A program made the translations under genes and the position numbers. DNA of 64,000 nt from Leptolyngbya sp. Cla-17 (GTDB lineage Bacteria; Cyanobacteriota; Cyanobacteriia; Leptolyngbyales; Leptolyngbyaceae). This document shows positions 9,606-17,061 of the stretch, in pieces (positions within the stretch are counted from its first letter, which is position 1; each line of letters begins with the position of its first letter). The notes beneath the pieces are model-generated. The model was given only the letters and a program-made list of their open reading frames with translations. It had not been told where the DNA came from and did not search any database. The stretch covers positions 52,029-116,028 of the forward strand of contig NZ_JAEVYN010000007.1 in assembly GCF_016807185.1 (NCBI RefSeq), written 5' to 3'.

Positions 9606-9691
9606 ATTAACGGCTCAAATCAGCGGCAACGAGCAACCTTGGTGATACAACCAACCGCCTTTTTCCGTCCGCTGCATTTGAGTTGTTAGAC
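9606..9691 (-). other. attC recombination site 1 (integron cassette end)
   Basis: The ends are TTAAC and GTTAGAC (R''/R'-type core sites). The arms pair as CTCAAATCAGCGG on one side and the complement of CTCAAATGCAGCGG on the other, leaving one unpaired G, the classic attC extrahelical base. The side carrying the extra base fits a minus-strand cassette. The site lies 29 bp beyond the stop of the gene at 9721-10041. Confidence 0.78.
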
Positions 9692-9720
9692 CATGCCTCA
9701 CAGATCGCTTTTACATGGGA

Positions 9721-10041
9721 TCACAATGCTTCAATCTTAACGATGCCGCCCTCAATGGTATCAACCTGCAATCGATATCCGTAGAGTAGCGCCATCCCCA
9801 GCAGGGGTTCCGTTTCTGATTCTGCGATATAAATTTCGCGGTACTGCCCATCCCAAATCACTGTAGCAGTGTACAAGTCAAAAAGAGTTTCACTGCCATC
9901 GCCTAATGTGACAATATCAGAGGCACTCCAAGGTAAATCAAGAGTGGCGATGATTGCAGATGGTAAAGATAGAAATCCACTGAACCCGGTATCAATCACA
10001 GTATCAATCACTTGGCGTTGCCCATTTGCGTTACCGACCAC
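9721..10041 (-). CDS. Clan AA aspartic protease-like protein
   Basis: This is a short retropepsin-like protein of 106 residues. VIDTGFSGFLSLP (residues about 14-26) contains the DTGxSG catalytic motif of clan AA aspartic proteases, and PLLGMALLYGYRL matches the conserved C-terminal strand and helix of the small bacterial family. The frame opens only at 10065 with no ATG, so the GTG at 10041 is used. Relatives usually have about 15 more residues before this point, so a 5' frameshift is possible. It is the last gene of the cassette cluster, with attC 1 directly downstream. Confidence 0.72.
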   Translation of the reverse strand: MVGNANGQRQVIDTVIDTGFSGFLSLPSAIIATLDLPWSASDIVTLGDGSETLFDLYTATVIWDGQYREIYIAESETEPLLGMALLYGYRLQVDTIEGGIVKIEAL

Positions 10042-10198
10042 AAGGGGAAGCGATCTCTTCTATCACTTGAATGCTCTCTAAATCACTCACCAACAGTCCT
10101 CATAAATTCACCTAAACTTTGAACAAAACTTAGCTTGTTGAACCCGAAATCAAGTCAGCGTGTTTGAATGGATTATCCTTGCTTTTCAACCAAGTGTT

Positions 10199-10546
10199 CT
10201 AAGGATGATTTGTCCAATAAATTTCACCACTACTAAAGATACCTGTCCGAATCTTACAACTAGTTTGACAATGTTTACCCCGACTGTTCGTATATTTCAC
10301 ATTATAAGTACGAGTGGTTTTATCCATGTCAAACCACACCATTGAAATAACAATATTGGTTGAGCTGCTACGACGAAGGTAATCACTTATTCTCTGCTTC
10401 TCTCTTTTAACTTGAAAATCTCCAATTACTAAAGCACCAATAGCGATAGTAGCAGCAAGAGTAAAACAAAGAAAACAAAAGATGAGATGCCAGTTTTCCT
10501 TAATGAATAAGATTAAAGCGTCAATGATTAAGGTTAAGTCTCTCAT
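10199..10546 (-). CDS. Small membrane protein, unknown
   Basis: This 115-residue protein has one or two hydrophobic segments at the N terminus (residues about 20-45, HLIFCFLCFTLAATIAIGAL), then a basic coiled stretch (VKREKQRISDYLRR) and a small soluble tail with two cysteines. I recognise no family. It lies between attC 2 and the protease gene. No attC separates it from the protease, so the two may share one cassette. Base composition is more AT-rich than the chromosome genes around it. Confidence 0.55.
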   Translation of the reverse strand: MRDLTLIIDALILFIKENWHLIFCFLCFTLAATIAIGALVIGDFQVKREKQRISDYLRRSSSTNIVISMVWFDMDKTTRTYNVKYTNSRGKHCQTSCKIRTGIFSSGEIYWTNHP

Positions 10547-10696
10547 TCTTGTAACTCGACTTGCATACTTTAGAGAGTTGTAAAATTAGTAAGTAGCCTC
10601 TATCTGGATGAGCGAATCGCTTCCTAGCAAAACGCCCGGTTGAACCCTGAACTTACAGCAGAAAAGCTGAAAAAACGTCTCAACGGATAACCAAGC

Positions 10697-10783
10697 CAGC
10701 TAACGACTAAGTTAAGCGGACGCTAACCGCCTTTGAGTCTCTCACAGTATATTCTGCCGTTCTGCTCCAACGACTTGTTAGCC
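10697..10783 (-). other. attC recombination site 2
   Basis: The ends are AGCTAAC and GTTAGCC. The inner arms (GTTAAGCGGA and the complement of GTTGGAGCAGA) pair with an extra G on one side, as in site 1. It is 87 bp long, 32 bp past the stop of the gene at 10815-11408. Confidence 0.7.
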
Positions 10784-10814
10784 TAAATGCCAATTGCATC
10801 CTAAAACTAAACGT

Positions 10815-11408
10815 TTAACGATTTAGTGTTGAAATACAAGCAGGCTCTTGAAAAATTTCGATGAAATGCACAAAATCTCTGACACTGATCCATTCATAAG
10901 AGATTGCAATTCCCTCACTAATGCAGTGTGTCGTGATATGCAATGTTCCGCCCTCACCAGAGTCGTCATAGACTGACCGCCGATAAACTGGAGAATTGGT
11001 AGAAGGTGGGTAACCGAAAATATACTTAAACAAATTATTGAAGCAGGTTGGATAATAATTTGGTTCGTCGAGTTGCTCTGAACGAATGTTGAATCCCATC
11101 CCATTCTGGTGGATTTTAATACGCTCTGCTCGATTATTAACAAAGTCAATGGACAGTCTCAAATTGTTTGCGTTAAGAAAAAGTGAGCGTATTGCTCCAG
11201 GATTATAGGTATATTTCACAAGGCGATCGCCTGCTGCATTTGTAGTTGTTAAACGGGTCCAATACTGACCAAAGTAATCTTCAATGATAGTAGGACTTTC
11301 ATTGAAGATTACTTGTCTGCTTGCATTTGCTGAAGACTGAATACCCACTCCTATCGAAATGTTTAATCCTAAAACTACTAGACCTTTAATGAATTGGTAT
11401 TGCCGCAT
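10815..11408 (-). CDS. Exported cassette protein, unknown
   Basis: This 197-residue protein has an N-terminal signal peptide (MRQYQFIKGLVVLGLNISIG, with a likely cleavage after SANA). The mature part is soluble with three cysteines and resembles no family I know. The ATG at 11408 is preferred to the TTG six bases upstream. Its promoter region contains back-to-back palindromes at 11527-11551. An attC follows the stop closely, so it looks like a complete gene cassette. Low GC compared with the flanking genes suggests acquisition. Confidence 0.65.
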   Translation of the reverse strand: MRQYQFIKGLVVLGLNISIGVGIQSSANASRQVIFNESPTIIEDYFGQYWTRLTTTNAAGDRLVKYTYNPGAIRSLFLNANNLRLSIDFVNNRAERIKIHQNGMGFNIRSEQLDEPNYYPTCFNNLFKYIFGYPPSTNSPVYRRSVYDDSGEGGTLHITTHCISEGIAISYEWISVRDFVHFIEIFQEPACISTLNR

Positions 11409-11526
11409 TGTCAAAATTATAAATCAATCAGTTTTTATTTTCTATCCTAGTCTTCAGTCTAGTTTAAGTTAGAGAGTAAAGATGAGAAATTCTCCCTTCA
11501 GAACGCATTTTTGCTAAGTTGCTGAC

Positions 11527-11551
11527 GTGGCAAGCCACGGGGAATTTCCCC
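11527..11551. repeat. Two adjacent perfect hairpins
   Basis: GTGGC-aa-GCCAC (11527-11538) is followed directly by GGGGAA-t-TTCCCC (11539-11551). They lie upstream of the minus-strand gene at 10815-11408 and could act as terminator or attenuator structures. There is no T run on either strand. Confidence 0.55.
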
Positions 11552-11621
11552 CAGAGATTAAAGATTGAAACCCTCACTACACATGCCTAAAATAATGTAT
11601 CTTTCAAGGCTTTGATGGCTA

Positions 11622-11705
11622 GGCTAACGGCACAAGTCAGCGGTTGCCGATCACCTCGAATGCCCCAACGATCTCCCGTCAATCCGCTGCACTGCCGTGT
11701 TAGCT
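11622..11705 (-). other. attC recombination site 3
   Basis: The ends are GGCTAAC and GTTAGCT. The arm AGTCAGCGG pairs with the complement of AGTGCAGCGG, again leaving an unpaired G at the same place. It is 84 bp long. The cassette whose end this marks (11706 to about 12033) contains no evident gene, only tandem repeats. Confidence 0.75.
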
Positions 11706-11714
11706 GGAGCACGC

Positions 11715-11934
11715 ACCGATCGCCCCCCAACTACGCCTCACCCAAAATCTCCTGGGCGTTTGCGGACTGACCGATCGCCCTTTGCTACCGTCTCACCGAT
11801 CGCCTCCTGGATGCTTTCAGAATGACCGATCGCCCTTTGCTACCGTCTCACCGATCGCCTCCTGAGCGTTTGCGGACTCACCGATCGCCCCTTGCTACCG
11901 CCCCGCCCCCAGTCTCCTGAGTGCTTTTGGATAC
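11715..11934. repeat. Four 55-bp tandem repeats
   Basis: Units start at 11715, 11770, 11825 and 11880, exactly 55 bp apart. Each begins ACCGATCGCC and contains CTCCTG. A degenerate fifth unit follows to about 11990. The units carry the HIP1-like core CGATCGCC. There is no spacer structure, so this is not CRISPR. The tract fills a cassette-sized gap between attC 3 and attC 4. Confidence 0.85.
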
Positions 11935-12002
11935 TGAGAAAATTTTGAGTGACGATCGCAACCCCAGACTCCTGGCGTTTTCGGACTTGTCAATTGCCGC
12001 GC

Positions 12003-12039
12003 GGGACAAGTGCAAGGACTTTGAGCGGAGCCAGCTACC
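12003..12039 (-). repeat. 37-bp cassette-boundary repeat, copy 1
   Basis: GGGACAAGTGCAA followed by GACTTTGAGC and GAGCCAGCTA recurs at 12583-12619 with three differences. In both places it overlaps the R''-like end of an attC (sites 4 and 5). On the minus strand it is the first sequence of the next cassette. Confidence 0.75.
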
Positions 12040-12120
12040 GTCCCCGTTCACCCGCCATAGATAACCTCAAACGCTCACAGATAACCTCTCTGCGGTCGGC
12101 GTGCAGGGGCGTTGTTATGC
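12034..12120 (-). other. attC-like site 4 (degenerate)
   Basis: The end GTTATGC is a good R'-type core, but the opposite core is AGCTACC instead of AGCTAAC. The arms (GTCCCCGTTCACCCGCC and the complement of GCCCCTGCACGCCG) pair only partly. Length (87 bp) and position, 12 bp past the stop of the 12132 gene, match the other sites. Confidence 0.5.
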
Positions 12121-12131
12121 ACTCAACGTAG

Positions 12132-12566
12132 TCAGATATGATAATGCTGGAGTGGAATTGCTTCAGTTTGAATATAATTCAATATCGTCTGAGAATCAAA
12201 ATTTGGCGGGATGTGTACTAACCAGAAAGAAGCCATTGAAACCACTGAAGCACAGCCATTTTTTTCTAAATAATCACTAAATTTAATTGCATCTTCGCCG
12301 CGACAACCTGCCCTTGCCATCAGACGTAGCGTTGTATAACCAGATTTTTCAATGATTTGTGTGACCGAGAGATGTCCGTACTCATTGGGCTGAGCTTCAA
12401 TGATGTCGTTTAAGCCGAGGTCTAAAGGATTGCTATGGAAGAACAAATCCCAATAGATATCTTTAATGATGTAACGATTTTGCCCGATTGATTCACCGGC
12501 GAAATAGGGCGCGTCTTCTTCGCCATCGTTACAGAATAACTCGGTTAATCGATTCTCGTTATCCAT
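12132..12566 (-). CDS. Cassette protein, DUF4265-like
   Basis: This 144-residue soluble protein has a segment NPLDLGLNDIIEAQ...VTQIIEKSGYTTLRL (residues about 46-82) that recalls the core of the DUF4265 family, where a glycine-aspartate turn is followed by a Ser-Gly-x-Thr-x-Arg strand. This is recognition by pattern only. The family has no firm function. The gene lies neatly between attC 4 and attC 5 as a single-gene cassette with no obvious promoter of its own. Confidence 0.65.
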   Translation of the reverse strand: MDNENRLTELFCNDGEEDAPYFAGESIGQNRYIIKDIYWDLFFHSNPLDLGLNDIIEAQPNEYGHLSVTQIIEKSGYTTLRLMARAGCRGEDAIKFSDYLEKNGCASVVSMASFWLVHIPPNFDSQTILNYIQTEAIPLQHYHI

Positions 12567-12582
12567 GTGGGGATCTATTGAG

Positions 12583-12619
12583 GGGACAAGTGCAACGACT
12601 TTGAGCAGAGCCAGCTAAC
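12583..12619 (-). repeat. 37-bp cassette-boundary repeat, copy 2
   Basis: This is the second copy of the sequence at 12003-12039. It runs into the AGCTAAC core of attC 5 and lies upstream of the start of the 12132-12566 gene, so it may provide a leader or ribosome-entry function for the cassette gene. Confidence 0.7.
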
Positions 12620-12699
12620 GTTCCGGCTGAGCGGCTGCAAGTAACTTTTGCATCACAACCAAGATCTCTCGACAGTCCGCTCCAGCCGGGTTGTTAGGG
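12613..12699 (-). other. attC recombination site 5
   Basis: The ends are AGCTAAC and GTTAGGG. CCGGCTGAGCGG pairs with the complement of CCGGCTGGAGCGG, giving twelve paired bases with one extrahelical G. It is 87 bp long and overlaps the last codons of the acetyltransferase gene by 6 bp. Confidence 0.8.
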
Positions 12700-13170
12700 C
12701 GCAAGACCCTTCCACATCGGATACGAGATGACGGTGCCGAATGCGAGCGACGACTCACCGACGGGAGAGAAGCCACGACCCTCGTAGAACTGTCGAGCGG
12801 TCGCTGAACGCTCTAGCCTGATCTCACGAATGCCCAAGCGACTCGCCTCGCTTTCGAGGAACGCCATCAATCCCTTGCTGACCCCATGGAAGCGTGCCAG
12901 GGGCGACACGTACAAGAGGGCGAGCGTGCCTGACTGACTTAGCAGCCCGAAGCCAACAATGCCAATGGATGCCTGGGCAACGGCTGCGATGTTTCTTGGC
13001 GATGCGATCCAAGACGCCACATTCTCAATTGTCTTGTTCGATAGCCAGGCAGCGATCGTTGCCTGATCGCCGTGATGATCCTCGATGCACAACTCCGCGA
13101 TCGATTGCCGCACCGCCTCACAAGCGCCTGGTGCATCTGCTACTTCCGCCCGTCGAATCAAGTATTCCAT
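12694..13170 (-). CDS. GNAT-family N-acetyltransferase
   Basis: This 158-residue protein has the GNAT fold pattern: MEYLIRRAEVADAPGACEAV at the start, beta strands 4-5 TLALLYVSPLARFHGVSKGLM (residues about 80-101; the acetyl-CoA P-loop is usually RxxGxG/A, here RFHGVSKG), and ATARQFYEGRGFSP near the end. GNAT proteins transfer acetyl groups from acetyl-CoA to amines, and integron cassettes often carry them, including aminoglycoside and polyamine enzymes. The substrate cannot be told here. The ATG at 13170 is chosen because an upstream start would lie inside attC 6. Confidence 0.82.
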   Translation of the reverse strand: MEYLIRRAEVADAPGACEAVRQSIAELCIEDHHGDQATIAAWLSNKTIENVASWIASPRNIAAVAQASIGIVGFGLLSQSGTLALLYVSPLARFHGVSKGLMAFLESEASRLGIREIRLERSATARQFYEGRGFSPVGESSLAFGTVISYPMWKGLAP

Positions 13171-13187
13171 CGTCGTCGAATGTGACA

Positions 13188-13273
13188 CCCTAACGACCAA
13201 GCTCACCCGCCGCTGGAGTGGAGCGAGGAACGAGCGTAGGCTGTAGGCGGTCGGGTGCAGCGCCTTGTTCGGC
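13188..13273 (-). other. attC recombination site 6
   Basis: The ends are CCCTAAC and GTTCGGC. GCTCACCCG pairs with the complement of GCTGCACCCG with one extra G. It is 86 bp long and sits 17 bp upstream of the GNAT start and 27 bp past the stop of the next cassette gene. Confidence 0.75.
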
Positions 13274-13300
13274 GGCTTTTTAGGACGTTTGGCGACGTGT

Positions 13301-13756
13301 TTATGACACTGATTCTGAATGTGTTTTCAGAAACTGTAGCATTTCATCTACCAGCTTTTCTTCATCGCCGTAAATTCCATCTACTGCAAGGTCAATGGCA
13401 TCCCAAAAACACCACATTTCCGGCTCGGCTTCATCGTTTGGCACGTCGTTATCAGTAGCCATATGATAAAGCCAGCCTGCAACTTTTGGAGCTTGTTTCC
13501 GATCTTGACTTACCAAATCAAACATTGAACGAAAAATGCGCCTTGTTAGTGCACGTTTATCAAACTCTCCTTTCACCTGTGAGAGTGCGTCGGCAACGGC
13601 ATTTATGCCTTTGCTGCCCGATACTGACGCTTCAATGATGTTGATGTCTGGCGATGCTTCCGCCATTATTACTGAATCACACCAAGCGATTACATCAGCT
13701 AATTTGACTGATCCCAACAACAATCCAACTCTATAAAATTCGGCCTGTTCTTTCAT
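13301..13756 (-). CDS. Cassette protein, unknown
   Basis: This 151-residue acidic protein (start MKEQAEFYRVGLLLGSVKLADVIAWCD) has no signal peptide or membrane segment. Its composition and predicted all-helical character resemble small hypothetical proteins often found in integron cassettes and polymorphic-toxin immunity loci, but I cannot name a family. Its ATG lies 5 bp from the left end of a truncated IS1, so whatever stood upstream (a cassette, attI or an integrase) has been displaced. Confidence 0.65.
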   Translation of the reverse strand: MKEQAEFYRVGLLLGSVKLADVIAWCDSVIMAEASPDINIIEASVSGSKGINAVADALSQVKGEFDKRALTRRIFRSMFDLVSQDRKQAPKVAGWLYHMATDNDVPNDEAEPEMWCFWDAIDLAVDGIYGDEEKLVDEMLQFLKTHSESVS

Positions 13757-13761
13757 ATTCT

Positions 13762-14128
13762 GGTAGTGCTCAAGATGTAATGATGGAGCAGTAGAGTTTA
13801 TGCTTCTCTCCTGCCATGCCAGCCTGCACCCTTTGTGCGTCGTCCCAAACGGTCAAGAATGGTCATATCCACAACGGTAAACAACGGTTCAAATGCCAGG
13901 ACTGTGGACGACAGTTTGTCGAACAACCGACTAAAAAAGTAATCGACCAAGCCACACGGGAATTGATTGACCGCTTGCTGTTGGAGCGCATTTCTCTAGC
14001 TGGAATCGCTCGGGCAGCGCAAGTTTCTGAGCAATGGCTGCAAACCTACGTCAATGAGAAGTATGCGAAGGCGCCTCGCCAAGTGCAGGTGCCACCCAAA
14101 AAAAGGGGCGGTTGACGATTGAGTGTGA
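13762..14128 (+). mobile_element. IS1-family element, 3'-truncated
   Basis: The left end GGTAGTGCTCAAGATG is IS1-like. The first reading frame is intact, but the element stops where IS630 copy B begins and the right end is not found after that copy. It lies against the 5' end of the last cassette gene. Confidence 0.75.
13816..14115 (+). CDS. IS1 InsA-like protein with start of InsB
   Basis: This 99-residue protein has a zinc ribbon (CTLC and CQDC, residues 4-28) and a helix-turn-helix region (ISLAGIARAAQVSEQWLQTY), as in IS1 InsA. A run of seven A at 14098-14104 near its end is the usual IS1 -1 frameshift site. In the -1 frame it continues as GRLTIECD, the start of the DDE domain. The IS630 insertion cuts the frame directly after that first aspartate, so no functional transposase can be made. 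Confidence 0.8.
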   Translation: MPACTLCASSQTVKNGHIHNGKQRFKCQDCGRQFVEQPTKKVIDQATRELIDRLLLERISLAGIARAAQVSEQWLQTYVNEKYAKAPRQVQVPPKKRGG

Positions 14129-14135
14129 TACCAAT

Positions 14136-14702
14136 TTAAATGGTGTCAATGACAGATAGTGCATTGAGGATAAAGGGGTAGCCTGTAAGGGAAGCAATCA
14201 CTTGAGGGGTTAGCTGGGCTAAGAGTTGATCAACCCTGGATTGCAGTTGGTCAAGCGTTTTGAACGCAGCCCACTTGAGATCCGCCTTGAGATGTTCCCA
14301 TAAACGCTCGATAGGATTTAACTCTGGGCAGTAAGGCGGTTGAAACACCAAGATAATGTTCTCTGGCACAATAAGGTCTTTGCCTTTGTGGAACCGTCCG
14401 TTATCCACTTGCAGGATGTTGAGACTATCGGGGTAAGCCTTGGAGAACTCATCTAAGAACCATTGGTAGCATGCGGTATCGACATGGGAGAATTGCAAGA
14501 AAAAGGACTCTCCTGTGGTAGGTTCCACAGCACCGTATAGCCAGAATGCTTTGAATATCCATTGCCACGCCCCGATGGGTTTAACCCCAACTGCCGTAAT
14601 TAATCGTCCGATGAGCGTGTGAAGTCCAAAGCGACTCTCATCTTGTGCGAAGTAACGAATCGGTCGCTCATCCTGGCGCACCTGCCGATAGTACTGACTC
14701 AA
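14136..14702 (-). CDS. IS630 transposase OrfB, copy B
   Basis: The protein is identical to the catalytic part in copy A, with the same three acidic motifs (AQDESRF, VDNGRF, NPIERLW). It overlaps OrfA by 4 bp in the -1 frame. Two matching intact copies in one window suggest recent transposition. Confidence 0.88.
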   Translation of the reverse strand: MSQYYRQVRQDERPIRYFAQDESRFGLHTLIGRLITAVGVKPIGAWQWIFKAFWLYGAVEPTTGESFFLQFSHVDTACYQWFLDEFSKAYPDSLNILQVDNGRFHKGKDLIVPENIILVFQPPYCPELNPIERLWEHLKADLKWAAFKTLDQLQSRVDQLLAQLTPQVIASLTGYPFILNALSVIDTI

Positions 14703-15214
14703 TAAGTCGAGGTCGTCTGCGAGGTTTGCTTAAATGCCTCTCGCTGGACTCGGTTCTGCTTGATGTTTTGAGGACGGGCGACCTTGAGTTTCGCTTTGAG
14801 TCGATAGCGCGTCATCTGGTAGACCGCATGATACTCGGCTTCTACCCCTAAACTCTCTAACAGCCACTGCTGCACCTTCCCATAGCTGCTAAACCCATTG
14901 CTCGGTTCCTGCAATCGCTTGGCTAAGGCAACCTCCGCCCACATTGGAATCACCCGGTTGCCTCCTCCTGGAGTGGGTTTAACCACCAGCAATGCTTCTA
15001 ATCCTTGCGCTCGGTACAGGGCTAACCATTTTTGCACCGTGCCCCGATGCCTGCCAATTGCAATCGCAATCTGACTGACACTCGGTGCGTGCGCTTGTTT
15101 GAGCCAGTACAACACTTGCAATCGCTCTTTGAGTATCGGCTGTTCAACCGCTCGCAAACGGGTGCCTAGCTCCTCGAGACTTTCTTTAATTGCGATTGCG
15201 CTTACTCCAGCCAT
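14699..15214 (-). CDS. IS630 transposase OrfA, copy B
   Basis: The protein is identical to OrfA of copy A: helix-turn-helix DNA-binding part of the transposase, 171 residues. It starts 67 bp inside the element end, and its frame ends at the shared TTG/TGA overlap with OrfB. Confidence 0.88.
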   Translation of the reverse strand: MAGVSAIAIKESLEELGTRLRAVEQPILKERLQVLYWLKQAHAPSVSQIAIAIGRHRGTVQKWLALYRAQGLEALLVVKPTPGGGNRVIPMWAEVALAKRLQEPSNGFSSYGKVQQWLLESLGVEAEYHAVYQMTRYRLKAKLKVARPQNIKQNRVQREAFKQTSQTTSTY

Positions 15215-15427
15215 TGTTAGACTCTCACCTCTACATCGCTCAGTTTATCTGATCTGTAATGGCTCCAATTTAATTTGGTATCAGTTACACCACAGGCTCT
15301 GAAGCGATGGGCATGACCAAAATCTTATCGACCCGCGTCCCGTCCATGTCCATGACTGGTGGCTTACTGAACTGTTCAACTGGCTAACTCCCTTTCCTCT
15401 AAAACACCACACCCGGTTTGGAAGTTT

Positions 15428-16807
15428 TTATGGCATCGCGGCTTCGCCCGTCAAGGGTAAGAGAAGGGTAAAGATCGTGCCTTGACCGAGATCGCTGTGC
15501 ACCTGAATGCTACCTTTGTGAACCTGCGCGATCGCCTGTGCAATTGCCAAGCCTAAACCAGTGCCTCCTGTTTCGCGGGAGCGATCGCTGTCAACGCGGT
15601 AAAAGCGATCAAAAATGTAGGGTTGTGCTGCGGTGGCAATGCCAATGCCTGTATCTTTCACAGTAATGAACGCGGTGTGATCATGGGCTGTTAAGCTAAC
15701 GACCACCGCCCCCCCGCTGGGCGTGTATTGAATCGCATTCGCCATTAAGTTTGATACCAGACGGTACAGTTGGGATTCGTTCCCCAAAACATAAATTTCA
15801 TGCTTGGGCAGGTGATGGGTGAGGTGAATTTCAGCAATAGTTGCCAGCTCTAAGAATTCCTCGGTCAGATCGCTCATCAAATCATTGAGGCAACAAGACT
15901 GAAACGGCTTGGGCGACGAGCTATGCTCAAGACTGGTTAAAAAGAGTAAATCCGTAATCAAATGGCTGAGTCGTCGTCCCTGCCGCTCAACTGTATGGAG
16001 CATCATGGGGATATCATGCTGCTGGGCTGGCGGTAGGCGGAGCATCGCTTCCACTGTCGCCAGGAGGCTGGCAAGGGGCGATCGCAGTTCGTGGGCAGCA
16101 TTAGCGGTGAACTGTTGCTGTTGCTGGTAGGACTGATAAATCGGCTGCATTGCTAAGCCTGAAAGCCACCAGCTCGACGCGGCAACCACGCCCAAAGCGA
16201 TGGGAAACCCGATGACCAAAATCCATTGCATCCGGTTGACTTCAGCATCAAAGGGTTCTAAAGTGCGTCCAATTTGTAAGTAGCCCCAAGACGCTTGACG
16301 GCTCTGAGGCGCTGTGTGATGAGCTTCAGAGCTATGCAGGATGATGGTGAATTGATGGTAGCGAACGCCGTTTGCACTCTGGAAGGTTTGCCAGGGAGCA
16401 GCGTTGAACGTTTGAGGTAGGTCTACAGGTTGATTGGGGGAGAAGGCAAGCAGATGACTCTGATGATTAAACAGACGAATATAGTAAGTGCTGCGATCGC
16501 TAATGCCAGTCGTGTGACGTTGAATCAACGTGGGGCTGACGTTACAGGACTGCCCAGCTAAACAAAGTTCAGGCAAAATGCGTCGCAAAACAGCCGTTGG
16601 GTTTTCTGAAGCAGGCAACATTGGTTCCAGGCTGTCATGCAGTGTGCCCGAGATCGACTCCATTTCTCGTTCCATTGCCGCCCAATTAGACTGCACCAGA
16701 GATCGATACATCCCAAACCCCGACAGGCTTAGAATCACACCCATGACCAGCGCATACCAAAGGGCTAAACGGGTACGACTACGGCGAAAAAGCTGGTGGC
16801 TGTTCAT
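15428..16807 (-). CDS. Sensor histidine kinase (RppB/NrsS type)
   Basis: This 459-residue membrane kinase has an N-terminal membrane segment (about 13-32), a periplasmic domain with a Cys pair in LCLAGQSC, and a second membrane segment (about 190-212). The phosphoacceptor box is NAAHELRSPLASLL (His near 240). The N box (LVSNLMANAIQY), G1 (VKDTGIGIA) and G2 (GGTGLGLAIA) are intact. The family in cyanobacteria pairs with OmpR-type regulators controlling redox or metal-efflux genes. Its partner regulator is at 18520-19212, now separated by an SDR/Crp pair. The divergent RND pump is the likely target. Confidence 0.85.
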   Translation of the reverse strand: MNSHQLFRRSRTRLALWYALVMGVILSLSGFGMYRSLVQSNWAAMEREMESISGTLHDSLEPMLPASENPTAVLRRILPELCLAGQSCNVSPTLIQRHTTGISDRSTYYIRLFNHQSHLLAFSPNQPVDLPQTFNAAPWQTFQSANGVRYHQFTIILHSSEAHHTAPQSRQASWGYLQIGRTLEPFDAEVNRMQWILVIGFPIALGVVAASSWWLSGLAMQPIYQSYQQQQQFTANAAHELRSPLASLLATVEAMLRLPPAQQHDIPMMLHTVERQGRRLSHLITDLLFLTSLEHSSSPKPFQSCCLNDLMSDLTEEFLELATIAEIHLTHHLPKHEIYVLGNESQLYRLVSNLMANAIQYTPSGGAVVVSLTAHDHTAFITVKDTGIGIATAAQPYIFDRFYRVDSDRSRETGGTGLGLAIAQAIAQVHKGSIQVHSDLGQGTIFTLLLPLTGEAAMP

Positions 16808-16812
16808 AGTAG

Positions 16813-16863
16813 CTATGAGGCTGTGTTAAAGCGATAGCCCTGCCCTGAAATGGTTTGAGGGGG
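16813..16863 (-). pseudogene. Relic of a response-regulator 3' end
   Basis: Just upstream of the kinase start, the minus strand encodes QTISGQGYRFNTAS and a stop. This matches the C terminus of the regulator 1.7 kb away (ETIPGQGYRFNTSL), and 32 of 34 bases match between 16823-16856 and 18530-18563. It shows that a regulator gene once ended directly before the kinase. Confidence 0.72.
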
Positions 16864-17061
16864 TGTACCATTGCCTATTATTGTGGCAGTCATCATAGGC
16901 TTGCTGGCATGTAGATAAAGCGACGCATGAATCAGCGCAGGAAATCTTAGGAGCATCGATCAGTATAGCGAACCATGATTTTTGGGTGATGAGCACACAA
17001 GAGGTAATTCAGATCACATCTTTCTGTCTCCTAGGAATCACACTTGATTTTGAGGTTTCTA

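Larger units (their letters stand above)
14129..15280 (-). mobile_element. IS630-family element, copy B
   Basis: This 1152-bp copy is inverted relative to copy A, with the same ends and identical encoded proteins. The flanks are TGA on the left and TCA on the right, so a perfect duplication is not seen, and the truncated IS1 does not resume on the right. A deletion or rearrangement has probably removed the original right flank. Confidence 0.88.

Noticed and set aside
10081..10198. An attC between the protease and the small membrane protein genes
   Set aside because: No RYYYAAC/GTTRRRY pair with complementary arms could be found there.
11715..11934. CRISPR array
   Set aside because: Units are contiguous 55-bp tandem repeats without variable spacers, and no cas gene is in the window.
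1519..15280. Inversion of the segment between the two IS630 copies
   Set aside because: The flanks of copy A rebuild a single continuous gene, so the present orientation is the original one.
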